Source: JBBRZM01 sp963813635 (lineage in GTDB: Bacteria > Actinomycetota > Acidimicrobiia > IMCC26256 > JBBRZM01). Taken from it: DNA of 64,000 bases. The notes under the pieces were generated by a model. That model did no database searches. It saw only the letters and a program-made list of their open reading frames with translations, and was not told where the DNA came from. Of the stretch, positions 17,155 through 26,631 are shown piece after piece. How positions within the stretch are numbered: the first letter of the stretch is position 1; each line of letters opens with the position of its first letter. The translations under genes were made by a program, and so were the position numbers. The stretch covers positions 744,001 to 808,000 of the forward strand of contig CAWEZO010000007.1 in the NCBI GenBank assembly GCA_963813635.1. The letters run 5' to 3'.

Positions 17155-20100
17155 GTGGCCCAGCGACACGCTCAAGAACCGAGCGGGGCGGAGCAAGATC
17201 CGTCGCCGGTCGCACCGGAGGCTCGGCCGGGGGAAGGCGACGCGCTGCGCCGCCATGCCACGCGGCAGGCCGCCGTCGCCGACTTCGCCCGAACCGCGCT
17301 CGAAAGCCGTGACGCCGCGACGGTGCTCCAAGCGGCGGCCGAGGTGCTCGCAGAGACACTCGACGTCGAGTACGTCAGTGTGCTTCGGGTCGGGCCGTCC
17401 GGCGAGCAACTGCGGTTTTGCGCCGGGGTCGGCTGGCCCAATGAACGGGTCGGCGACCGCACGAGCGATCTGGTCGCCGGCGGCCAGATCCGGTTCACGC
17501 TCGACAGCGACGACCCGGTCGTGTCCGAGGACTTGAGCACCGAGACACGCTTCCGTGTGGTCGACGCAGTCCGCGAGCTCGGCCTCATGAGCACGATCAG
17601 TGGTGTGGTGCGGGGACTCGACGTTCCGTACGGCGTGATCACGGTGCACACGACGAGCCCGCGTCGGTTCGACAGCGACGACAGCGCGCACCTGCGCACG
17701 GTGGCGAACCTGGTCGGTTCGGCGCTGGCGAGAGATCAGATCGAAGGCGAGCTCGCACACAGCGAGCACCGTCTGCGGCTCGCCGTGGAGGCCGGCGACA
17801 TGGGCGTGTGGTTCTGGAACCGCCGCGCCGGCACGATGGTCTTCACCGAAGGGATGGAGCGGCTGTGCGGGCTGACACCCGGAGCATTCGGCCGCACGTC
17901 TCGGGCGTTCCTCGATCTCGTGCATCCCGACGACCGCGGCACGCAACAGCACTTGCTCGACGAGCTGGCGCTCAACGGCAACCCGATCGACACACTCTTC
18001 CGAGTCGTGGCGCGCGACGGCAGGGATCGATGGCTCGCCGGGCGTTACCGGGCGATCAACGGTGAGCACGCCGACGAATGTGTCGGCGTCTCGATCGACA
18101 TCACCGAACGCAAGCGCATCGAAGACCGCCTCGCGGAAGCACTCGCGCGGCTCGACACGTTGCTCGACGCCGCGCCCGTCGGCTTCGCGCTGCTCGACGA
18201 AGACTTGCGCTACCTGCGGGTCAACGAGCACTTGGCCGCGATCGACGGTGTGCCGGCCCTGGCCCATCGCGGCCGCAGCATCGTCGAGATCGTGCCCGAG
18301 CTGGCCGAAGAGCTCGTCCCCGTCTTGCGTCGGGTGCTCGAGACCGGTACGCCCCACGTCGGCATCGAGGTCAGCGGCGAGACCAGGTCGGAGCCCGGTG
18401 TCGAGCACACCTGGCTCGCGAGCATCTACCAGGTGCGCGAGCCGAGCGGACGTGTCACGGGCGTGGGCGTCGTCGTCAACGACATCACCGAGCGGCAACG
18501 AGCCGAGCGCACGACCCGGCTCATCGGTGCGGCCAACGAGCTGTTCGCGTCGCCGTTGGCACCCGCTGATCTGCTCGAACGGCTCGTCGAGCTGGCCGTC
18601 CCCGAGTTGGCCGACGTCGCGTTGCTCTACGTCCACGGGGAGTCGCTCCAACCCCAGGTGCGCATCGCCCACATGCACCCGTCGATGGACGCCAACCTCG
18701 GGCGGGTCAGCGACCACTTCGAGTTCGACGAGCACAGCGATGTTCCCGCGGCAATCGCGTACCGGACGGGGAGCACACAGCTCATCGAGGAGGTCACCGA
18801 AGCGCGGCGGCGCCAGTTCGGCGACTCGGGGGAGCACGGCCGGCTGCTCGAGAAGCTCGAGGCGGGATCGATCCTCGCAGTGCCGTTGCGAGTCGGCGAG
18901 CGGGTGCTCGGCGTGCTCGCGCTCATCTACCAGGCCGGCTCGAGACGCCGGTACTCCGATGCCGACCACACGCTCGCCGAGGGCCTCGCAAGCCGATTCG
19001 CTCAGGCGATCGACAACGCCCGGCTGACGGCGGAGGCGGCGCTGGTGCGCCGGCGGGTGGATCTCCTGGCGCGCATGGGCGAGCTGATGACGGTCGAGCT
19101 CAGCTCGAAGGCCCGGATCGAGGCTGTCGTCGACCTGGTGATCGGCGCGTTCGCCGACTCCGTGGCCGTCTTCGTGCTTCGCGACGAACGCGAGCTCGTG
19201 CTTCTTGCCAGCCGTCACAATGATCCGGAACGAGAGCGCCGGCTGCAGGCGCTGTCGTGGACACCGATCGATGCCGGGTCGAAGCTCGCGCCTGCGGTCG
19301 CCGCACGCGAAGGTCGGCCGATCCTGATCGCGCACCACGACTCGGCGCGCACCGCAGACCTTCTCGCGAGTGACGACGAACGCACACTCATGCGCGCTGT
19401 CGAGATCGGCTCCGCGCTCTGCGTGCCGATGTGGGGACGCGACGGCGTGATGGGCGTGCTGGCCCTCGCCAACGGGACCGCGACGCGTCGGTTCGAGCCC
19501 GAAGACGTGCGACTCGCCGAAGAGGTGGCTCGGCGCGCCGGCGCTGCAGTCGAGCACGCGCAGCGCTTCGAAGAAGAGCATGCGAGTGTCGAGGTGCTGC
19601 AGCGCGCGCTCCTCCCAAGCAAGCTGCCCGACGTCGATGACGTGGAGCTTGCGGCGCGCTACGCGCCGAGCGCACAGGGCGCGAACGTGGGTGGCGACTG
19701 GTACGACGTGCTCCGGCTCGCCGACGGTCGTCTGTTGCTGGCGATCGGTGACGTGGCCGGCCACGGCGTGCAAGCGGCGACGGCCATGGGCCGCCTGCGC
19801 ACGACCTTGCAGATCTTCGCGTTCGAGGGCGGCGGTCCGGGCGCGATCCTGCAGCGGGTCGCGGACCACGCCGGTCGGCGCCTCGAGCACGAGCTGGCGA
19901 CGCTCGCGCTCGTCGTCCTCGATATCGATCAGGCCACGATCTCGTTCGCGAGCGCCGGTCATCCACCGCCGGCACTCCTCCGGTCCGATGGCAGCGTCGA
20001 GTTGCTCGATGGTGCGCGCAACGTGCCCCTGGGCATTCCGCCGATCGGTCCGATCGAGGAGGCCAGCACCACCGTCGGTGCTGGCGAAGTGCTCTTCCTC

Positions 20101-20670
20101 TACACCGACGGGTTGATCGAGCGGCGAGAGGAGTCGCTCGACGTCGGCTTCGCCCGGTTGGGGGAGGCACTTGCGGGTGCGGAAGGCCGCCTCGACGACA
20201 TCATCGACCATGTCATGCACGAGACGCTGCTGAACGACCGGAGCCGCGACGACGTCGCCGTGCTCGCGTTCCGCCCGAGTCTGGTGCGCGACCGGATGGA
20301 GTGGTGGTTGCCGGCGGAACACGATCAGCTCCCGGTCCTGCGTGGGGAGTTGCGCCGTTGGCTGTCGCACATCGGTGCGGAGCCCGTTCGGCGCAACGAC
20401 ATGGTGCTTGCCGTGCACGAGGCGATGGCGAACGCGATCGAGCATGCGTACCCGGAGGCAGGCGGGAGTGTCGGCATCGTCGGCCGTCGCGACGGCGACG
20501 AAGCCGTTGTGACCGTCCGCGACTTCGGGGAGTGGGGCGAGGCACCCGGCAGCACGACTCGCGGTCGGGGGCTGATCCTCATGCGGTCGCTCGTCGACGA
20601 CGTCCACGTCGGCGTGAGGGAGCAGGGCACCGAGGTCACTCTGCGCTGCGGCCTGCGCGAGCGCTACTGA
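17155..20670 (+). CDS. multi-sensor GAF/PAS protein with SpoIIE (PP2C) phosphatase and anti-sigma-type HATPase domains
   Basis: A 1171-residue soluble regulator from GTG 17155 (preceded by GAGGGCAGCAG). Domain order, approximately: GAF 45-195; PAS 205-320 and PAS 325-445, each ending in DITERK/DITERQ; GAF 455-625; GAF 630-800; SpoIIE-type PP2C phosphatase 815-1030 (GGDWYDVL, GDVAGHGVQAATAMG, YTDGLIERREE, RDDVAVLAF); C-terminal GHKL kinase-like domain 1040-1165 (HEAMANAIEHAYPE, RGRGLILMRSLVDDV). This is the RsbU plus RsbW layout in one chain: sensing inputs, dephosphorylating an anti-anti-sigma protein and possibly phosphorylating it. No STAS protein or sigma factor lies nearby. Single gene, 23 bp before the next. 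Confidence 0.9.
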   Translation: MAQRHAQEPSGAEQDPSPVAPEARPGEGDALRRHATRQAAVADFARTALESRDAATVLQAAAEVLAETLDVEYVSVLRVGPSGEQLRFCAGVGWPNERVGDRTSDLVAGGQIRFTLDSDDPVVSEDLSTETRFRVVDAVRELGLMSTISGVVRGLDVPYGVITVHTTSPRRFDSDDSAHLRTVANLVGSALARDQIEGELAHSEHRLRLAVEAGDMGVWFWNRRAGTMVFTEGMERLCGLTPGAFGRTSRAFLDLVHPDDRGTQQHLLDELALNGNPIDTLFRVVARDGRDRWLAGRYRAINGEHADECVGVSIDITERKRIEDRLAEALARLDTLLDAAPVGFALLDEDLRYLRVNEHLAAIDGVPALAHRGRSIVEIVPELAEELVPVLRRVLETGTPHVGIEVSGETRSEPGVEHTWLASIYQVREPSGRVTGVGVVVNDITERQRAERTTRLIGAANELFASPLAPADLLERLVELAVPELADVALLYVHGESLQPQVRIAHMHPSMDANLGRVSDHFEFDEHSDVPAAIAYRTGSTQLIEEVTEARRRQFGDSGEHGRLLEKLEAGSILAVPLRVGERVLGVLALIYQAGSRRRYSDADHTLAEGLASRFAQAIDNARLTAEAALVRRRVDLLARMGELMTVELSSKARIEAVVDLVIGAFADSVAVFVLRDERELVLLASRHNDPERERRLQALSWTPIDAGSKLAPAVAAREGRPILIAHHDSARTADLLASDDERTLMRAVEIGSALCVPMWGRDGVMGVLALANGTATRRFEPEDVRLAEEVARRAGAAVEHAQRFEEEHASVEVLQRALLPSKLPDVDDVELAARYAPSAQGANVGGDWYDVLRLADGRLLLAIGDVAGHGVQAATAMGRLRTTLQIFAFEGGGPGAILQRVADHAGRRLEHELATLALVVLDIDQATISFASAGHPPPALLRSDGSVELLDGARNVPLGIPPIGPIEEASTTVGAGEVLFLYTDGLIERREESLDVGFARLGEALAGAEGRLDDIIDHVMHETLLNDRSRDDVAVLAFRPSLVRDRMEWWLPAEHDQLPVLRGELRRWLSHIGAEPVRRNDMVLAVHEAMANAIEHAYPEAGGSVGIVGRRDGDEAVVTVRDFGEWGEAPGSTTRGRGLILMRSLVDDVHVGVREQGTEVTLRCGLRERY

Positions 20671-20692
20671 GCCGGACTACGGTCCTTGGACC

Positions 20693-21679
20693 GTGACGAC
20701 TTCCGACCTGTCGCTCGACGAGCTCACCAAGTTCGGCATCCAACCCGAAGACGAAGGCGCGCACCCCTTCAGCCCGGAGCACGAGTGGTGGAACGAGTCG
20801 TGGTTCCTCGACTGGTTCGACGAGACGGGCCGGCGCGCCGGGCACGTCCGCGTCGGCCTGCACCCCAACCAGCAACGCGTGTTCGTCTGGGTGCTGCTCT
20901 ACGAGCACGGGGAGTGGCTCGTGGTCGAGGAGCCGCGCCTGGCGCTCGACGCGCTCGATGTCGACGCGTTGGCGTACGACGGATGGGGGTTGCGATTCGC
21001 GTGGGAGCGGTCCGATCCGTTGCGCAGCGGACGATTGACAGCCAACGGACATGGCCGGATCGTGACCGGGGCACGCGCGGGCCAGGTGATGCCGTTCGAG
21101 ATCGACCTCGCGTATCGGGGGGTAGGCGCCGCGCACTCGATGGGTCCGAGCGACGTTCCGGGTCACAGCGCCGAGGGCTACACGTCGAACCGCTTCGAGC
21201 AGCCCGTGTCGTTCGACGGCGCAATGGGCATCTGTGCGGCACAGCCGTTCACCGGACGCGGTGAACGCGACCACTCGTGGGGACCGCGCGACTGGAACAT
21301 CGAGTGGGTGTTCATCGTCGTCGGCCATGACGACTTCCGGCTCCAGTGCGCCGACGTCGACCTGCCCGGCGTCGGGCGCATCACCGGCGGTTACCTGCTG
21401 CGCGACACGTCACAATCGTTGACCGAGGTGTCACCCGAGCTGACGTACGGCGACGCCGACCTGACCAACCCCGTCTCGGGGCGCCTCGAGCTCACCGCGG
21501 AGGACGGCACCATGCTCGCGGGCACGATCGAGAGCGTGGCCGGCGTGGAGATCGACATCACGCACTGCTTCGACCCGCCCCGAGGCACCAACTACCGCCG
21601 CACCCTCATCCGCTTCACCCCCGACGGGGGCACCCCCGCCCTCGGCTGGCTCGAACGCAACCACTTCGACGGGCGCTGA
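20693..21679 (+). CDS. hydroxyneurosporene-dehydratase/AttH-like lipocalin-type protein, function unknown
   Basis: A 328-residue protein from GTG 20693, intact. The strongest motif is GERDHSWGPRDWNIEWVFIV at about residues 203-222; an R-D-H-S-W-G-x-R signature is shared by the CrtC/AttH-like double-lipocalin proteins and related families common in lipid-degrading actinobacteria. The rest is beta-rich with many Trp/Asp turns and no signal peptide. A role in binding or hydrating a hydrophobic ligand is an inference from the fold. It lies between the phosphatase and the acyl-CoA ligase operon, but has no visible KstR box of its own. Confidence 0.6.
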   Translation: MTTSDLSLDELTKFGIQPEDEGAHPFSPEHEWWNESWFLDWFDETGRRAGHVRVGLHPNQQRVFVWVLLYEHGEWLVVEEPRLALDALDVDALAYDGWGLRFAWERSDPLRSGRLTANGHGRIVTGARAGQVMPFEIDLAYRGVGAAHSMGPSDVPGHSAEGYTSNRFEQPVSFDGAMGICAAQPFTGRGERDHSWGPRDWNIEWVFIVVGHDDFRLQCADVDLPGVGRITGGYLLRDTSQSLTEVSPELTYGDADLTNPVSGRLELTAEDGTMLAGTIESVAGVEIDITHCFDPPRGTNYRRTLIRFTPDGGTPALGWLERNHFDGR

Positions 21680-21733
21680 ACCAGCGCGCGGCATAGCCGG
21701 TCGCGCGCCGCGCTCCGCGCGGACATCTCGTTC

Positions 21734-21775
21734 ACTCGAGGAAATCACCCGGTATTTGCTGAGAATGCCTCGAGT
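21734..21775. promoter_or_regulatory. inverted repeat ACTCGAGG / CCTCGAGT upstream of the ligase operon
   Basis: Perfect 8-bp arms at 21734-21741 and 21768-21775 with a 26-bp spacer of unusually AT-rich sequence. Each arm contains CTCGAG. The spacing suits two half-sites on one face of the helix. It lies 34 bp before operator 3, so it could bind a second regulator or form a weak terminator for the upstream gene. Confidence 0.4.
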
Positions 21776-21808
21776 AAACGATGCCCGGGGTCGTGTTGCC
21801 CGCGAAAC

Positions 21809-21822
21809 GAGAACGTGTTCTA
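21809..21822. promoter_or_regulatory. KstR-type operator 3 (GAGAACGTGTTCTA)
   Basis: Fits TnnAACnnGTTnnA except for G in place of the first T. The core is identical to operator 4. It lies 40 bp before the acyl-CoA ligase start, with TACTAC (21821-21826) as a possible -10. Confidence 0.75.
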
Positions 21823-21826
21823 CTAC

Positions 21827-21848
21827 CGCCCGGGCATTCGTCCGGGCG
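21827..21848 (+). other. 5'UTR hairpin before the acyl-CoA ligase
   Basis: CGCCCGG (21827-21833) and CCGGGCG (21842-21848) form a perfect 7-bp stem with an 8-base loop, immediately followed by GAAGGG, the likely ribosome-binding site for ATG 21863. It could tune translation or simply stabilise the leader. Confidence 0.45.
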
Positions 21849-21862
21849 AAGGGTGGCAGTGC

Positions 21863-23413
21863 ATGGCCGGTGGTTTTTGGCACTACGCGCAAGAAGACCC
21901 GTCGTATCTCGCGGTCGTCGAGCCCGACGGCACCGAGCACCGGGCCGGCGACCTGCTCGCCCGCACCAACCAGCTCGTGCACGGCCTGCGCGGGCTCGGG
22001 TTGCAGCCGGGCGACGCCATCGCGTCGTTGCTGCCCAACGGGATCGCGGCCGCGGAGCTGTATCTCGCCGCGCTGCAGGCGGGCTGGCGCTTCACGCCGA
22101 TCAACTACCACCTGACCGGTCCGGAGATCGCGTACATCGTCGGCGACTGCGAGGCGAAGGCGTTCTTCGTGCACGAGCGCTACACCGAGCCGGGCACGAT
22201 CGCAGCCGACGCGCTCGACTTCCCGAAGGAAGCGCGCTTCGCGATCGGCGGTGCGATTCCGGACTTCCGCGACTTCGAGGAGCTGAAGCACGGCCAGTCC
22301 ACGGCGATGCCGGCCGACCGCGCGACCGGCGCGTCGATGCACTACACCTCCGGCACCACCGGGCGCCCGAAGGGCGTGAAGCGCGTGCTGCCGGAGACCG
22401 ATCCCGACACAAGCGCCGAGATCATGGCGATGTTCCTCATGCTGTTCGGCGTGATGCCGCAAGACGGCAACGTGCACCTCGTGACCTCGCCCAACTACCA
22501 CACCGCGGTCACGACCTTCGGCGGCAACGCGCTGCACGCGGGGCACACGGTGGTCTACATGGACAAGTGGGATCCCGAAGAGACGCTGCGCCTCATCGAG
22601 CGGTACAAGGTCACGTACACACACATGGTGCCGACGCAGTTCCATCGGATGCTCGCGTTGCCCGAAGACGTGCGCAACAAGTACGACGTGTCATCGATGC
22701 GTTGCGCGATCCACGCGGCGGCGCCGTGTCCGATCGAGACGAAACGCAAGATGCTCGACTGGTGGGGTCCGGTCATCTACGAGTACTACGGCGCCACCGA
22801 GGGCGGCGGCACGCTCGCGACACCGCAGGACTGGCTGAAGTACCCGGGCACGGTCGGCAACGTGTGGCCGATCACGACGTTGCGCATCGTCGACGAAGAG
22901 CTGCACGAAGTGCCCACCGGCACACCCGGCACGATCTATATGAAGATGGACGCGCCCGGCTTCGAGTACAAGGGCGATCCCGAGAAGACGAAGGCCAACC
23001 ATCTCGAGGGGTTCTTCACCGTCGGCGACATCGGCTATCTCAACGACGACGGCTTCCTGTTTCTCTGCGACCGCAAGAGCGACATGATCATCTCCGGCGG
23101 CGTCAACATCTACCCGGCCGAGATCGAAGGCGAGATCCTCGCGTTCCCGAAGATCGCCGACGCGGCCGTCTTCGGTATTCCCGACAGCGACTGGGGCGAG
23201 CAGATCAAGGCGGTCATCGAGCTCCAGCCCGGCAACGAGCCGAGCGCCGAGACCGCGCAGGAGCTCCTCGAGTTCCTCAAGCCGCGGCTTGCGAAGTTCA
23301 AGACGCCGAAGACCATCGATTTCATCGAGGAGATGCCCCGAGACCCCAGCGGGAAGCTGTACAAGCGCAAGCTGCGCGACCCGTACTGGGAAGGCCGGGA
23401 GCGCGCGATCTGA
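21863..23413 (+). CDS. acyl-CoA ligase (FadD family)
   Basis: ATG 21863 follows GAAGGG and starts MAGGFWHYAQEDPSYLAVVE; an in-frame GTG at 21815 lies inside operator 3 and is rejected. The 516-residue protein has the ANL signatures: P-loop YTSGTTGRPKGVKR, YEYYGATEGGG, the hinge-region FTVGDIGYLNDDGFLFLCDR and the C-terminal lysine motif PRDPSGKLYKRKL. Reaction: ATP-dependent activation of a carboxylate to its CoA thioester. It leads a five-gene run (23413-26583) with one- to four-base overlaps and has a KstR-type operator, so a steroid or sterol side-chain acid is a sensible substrate guess. FadD subtype not resolved. Confidence 0.88.
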   Translation: MAGGFWHYAQEDPSYLAVVEPDGTEHRAGDLLARTNQLVHGLRGLGLQPGDAIASLLPNGIAAAELYLAALQAGWRFTPINYHLTGPEIAYIVGDCEAKAFFVHERYTEPGTIAADALDFPKEARFAIGGAIPDFRDFEELKHGQSTAMPADRATGASMHYTSGTTGRPKGVKRVLPETDPDTSAEIMAMFLMLFGVMPQDGNVHLVTSPNYHTAVTTFGGNALHAGHTVVYMDKWDPEETLRLIERYKVTYTHMVPTQFHRMLALPEDVRNKYDVSSMRCAIHAAAPCPIETKRKMLDWWGPVIYEYYGATEGGGTLATPQDWLKYPGTVGNVWPITTLRIVDEELHEVPTGTPGTIYMKMDAPGFEYKGDPEKTKANHLEGFFTVGDIGYLNDDGFLFLCDRKSDMIISGGVNIYPAEIEGEILAFPKIADAAVFGIPDSDWGEQIKAVIELQPGNEPSAETAQELLEFLKPRLAKFKTPKTIDFIEEMPRDPSGKLYKRKLRDPYWEGRERAI

Positions 23414-23875
23414 TGGCGATTCCCGATCACGACGCGCTGGTCGCGGCATCACGTCCTCGAGTTCCCAGGGGGCTACAAGCGGTCGTTGGGCCCGGTGATC
23501 GGCCGTTTCCTCACGGAGCTGCGCGACGGCAAGCTCGTCGGGGTCAAGCTCGCCGACGGGCGGGTGCTCGTGCCGCCGGCCGAATACGACCCGCAAACGA
23601 GCGAGGCGACAACGGGCGAGTACGTGCCGGTGGGGCCCGGGGGTGTCGTCACCGCCTGGACGTGGGTGCCGCAGCCGAAGCGCCACCATGTCCTGCAGCG
23701 GCCGTTCGCGTGGGCGCTCGTGCAGCTCGACGGCGCCGACACCGCGATGCTGCACGCGGTCGACGCGGGCGACGAGTCGAAGATGGCGACGGGCATGCGC
23801 GTGACCGCGCGCTTTCGTGACGAGCGCGTCGGACACATCACCGACCTCGAGTCGTTCGTACCGGAGCCGTCGTGA
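23413..23875 (+). CDS. DUF35-type OB-fold protein, first of two; one frame break near 23445
   Basis: ATG 23413 overlaps the ligase stop. It begins MAIPDHDALVA, and after a break at GCGGCATC (23443-23448; one GC missing) continues HHVLEFPGGYKRSLGPVIGR then FLTELRDGKLVGVKL. The C-terminal OB-fold reads QRPFAWALVQLDGADTAMLH and MATGMRVTARFRDERVGHI. Restored length is about 154 residues. The N-terminal Zn ribbon common in DUF35 proteins has no clear CxxC here. DUF35 proteins pair with thiolase-like enzymes; ChsH2 does this with the Ltp2 aldolase. M. tuberculosis Rv3521 (about 300 residues) looks like this protein joined to the next. Confidence 0.75.
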
Positions 23876-24364
23876 GCACAGAACCGGTCACGATGATGGT
23901 GGAGCCGATCCGGCTCGACTTCGAGCTCGGCGCCGGCACCGCGCGAGTCGCGGTTTCTGCTCGGGCTGGCCGACGGCGAGCTACGCGGCCAGCGCTGCCC
24001 CGTGTGCCGCAAGGTCTACATGCCGCCGCGCGGATCGTGTCCGACCGACGGCGTGCCCACCGAAGAAGAGGTGCTGCTCCCGGACCACGGCATCGTCACC
24101 ACGTTTTGTGTCGTCAACCTGCAGTTCCACCCCGCGGCACCGCCGGCGCCCTACGTGTGCGCGCAGGTGTTGCTCGACGGGGCCGACACGCCGTTGTTCG
24201 GGCTCGTGGCCGGCGTTCCGGCCGACGAGGTGCGCATGGGTATGAAGGTGAAGGCGGAGTGGAAGCCACGCGAGGAGTGGACCACCAACCTCATGAACAT
24301 CAAGTGGTTCCAACCCACCGGCGAACTCGACGCGGCGTACGAGACCTATCAGGAGCACGTCTAG
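23872..24364 (+). CDS. DUF35-type Zn-ribbon/OB-fold protein, second of two; one frame break near 23943
   Basis: GTG 23872 overlaps the preceding stop (GTGA). After a break at ACCGCGCGAG (23938-23947; one CG missing) the frame gives SRFLLGLADGELRGQRCPVC then RKVYMPPRGSCPTDG, a rubredoxin-like Zn ribbon (CPVC plus a later Cys), then an OB-fold ending APYVCAQVLLDGADTPLFGL and MGMKVKAEWKPREEW. Restored length is about 164 residues. In the Ltp2-ChsH2 complex such a protein holds the acyl-CoA and shapes the aldolase active site; a similar role with the two following thiolase-fold proteins is inferred. It stops right before the next ATG. Confidence 0.8.
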
Positions 24365-25422
24365 ATGCGCGACATCGCGGTGGTTGGGTTCGCGCAATCG
24401 AAGCACGTCGAGTCCGACACGCATCACAACGAAGTCGAGATGCTCATGCCCGTCATCGCCGACGTGGTGGAGCAGTCGGGCATCGGCGCGAAGGAGATCG
24501 GGTTCACGTGCTCGGGGAGCTGTGACTATCTGATCGGCGCGCCGTTCTCGTTCGTGCAGGCGCTCGACGCGGTGGGCGCGTGGCCGCCCATCAGCGAGAG
24601 CCACGTGGAGATGGACGCCGCCTGGGCGTTGTACGAAGCGTGGGTCGCCCTGCAGCACGGCGACATCGAGTCGGCGCTCGTCTACGGGTTCGGCAAGACG
24701 TCGACGGGCGACCTGGGCGAGATCCTCAATCTCCAGCTCGACCCCTACACGGTCGCGCCGTTGGGCCTCGACCACCTGTCCTACGGCGGCCTCCAGGCAC
24801 GCGCGTACCTCGACACGACGGGCAGGAGCGAGCGCGACCTGGCCGAGGTCGCGGCCCGGAGCGCGCGCGACGCCCGTGACAATCCCAACGCGGTGCGCAG
24901 CGGCGAGGTGACCGCCGATGACGTGCTCCTCGAACCACCGGTTCGTAGCCCGCTGCGCCCGTTCGACTGTGCTCCGATCACCGACGGCGCCGCGGCGGTG
25001 GTGCTGGCGGCCGGTGATCTCGCCCGGCGCGTCTGCAGCCGACCGGCGTGGATTCGTGGCATCGATCACCGCATCGAGGCCCACCAGCTCGGCGTTCGTG
25101 ACGTCGCCACGTCGATGTCGACGGCGCTCGCGGGCGACAAGGCGGGTGTGGCGAGTGGTGCGGTCGACGTGGCCGAGCTCCACGCGCAGTTCAGCCACGA
25201 GGAGCTCATCCTCCGCGAGGCGCTCGGTCTGGGCAACGAGGTGCGTATCAATCCGTCCGGCGGCGCGCTCGGCGCGAACCCGGTGATGGCGACCGGGCTG
25301 ATCCGCATCGGTGAGGTCGCGCACCGCATCCACGACGGCAGCGTGGGGCGCGCGGTCGCGCATGCGAGCTCCGGTCCGTGCTTGCAGCAGAACCTCGTGT
25401 GCGTGCTCGAAGGGACTGACTG

Positions 25423-25423
<1 letters not shown>
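24365..25423 (+). CDS. ltp4: thiolase-fold protein, Ltp4-like, predicted steroid side-chain aldolase subunit
   Basis: A 352-residue protein, ATG immediately after the previous TAG. It has the SCP2-thiolase fold (RDIAVVGFAQS; GNEVRINPSGGALGANPVMA), and its size and order match M. tuberculosis Ltp4 (Rv3522). The loop that bears the thiolase nucleophile (ESHVEMDAAWA, about residues 78-88) has no Cys, and the usual HP of the C-terminal GHP motif is NP. It is therefore unlikely to be a true thiolase. Ltp3/Ltp4 have been implicated in degrading C24-branched sterol side chains in Rhodococcus. It probably forms a hetero-complex with the next gene product and the DUF35 proteins. Confidence 0.8.
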
Positions 25424-26583
<1,160 letters not shown>

Positions 26584-26608
26584 CGGCAGGGCCGTTTGCC
26601 CAGGGTAT

Positions 26609-26622
26609 GAGAACGTGTTCTA
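26609..26622. promoter_or_regulatory. KstR-type operator 4 (GAGAACGTGTTCTA) with overlapping -10
   Basis: The same 14-mer as operator 3, one mismatch from TnnAACnnGTTnnA. TAATTT (26621-26626) directly overlaps its right edge and ends five bases before the ATG at 26632. A bound repressor would block the -10, and the message is likely leaderless. Confidence 0.78.
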
Positions 26623-26631
26623 ATTTCGGGT

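Noticed and set aside
16600..20607. A 1335-codon minus-strand open frame opposite the SpoIIE-type gene
   Set aside because: High-GC antisense artefact; its translation is His/Arg/Asp-rich with no domain motif, while the plus strand encodes GAF, PAS, PP2C and GHKL domains.
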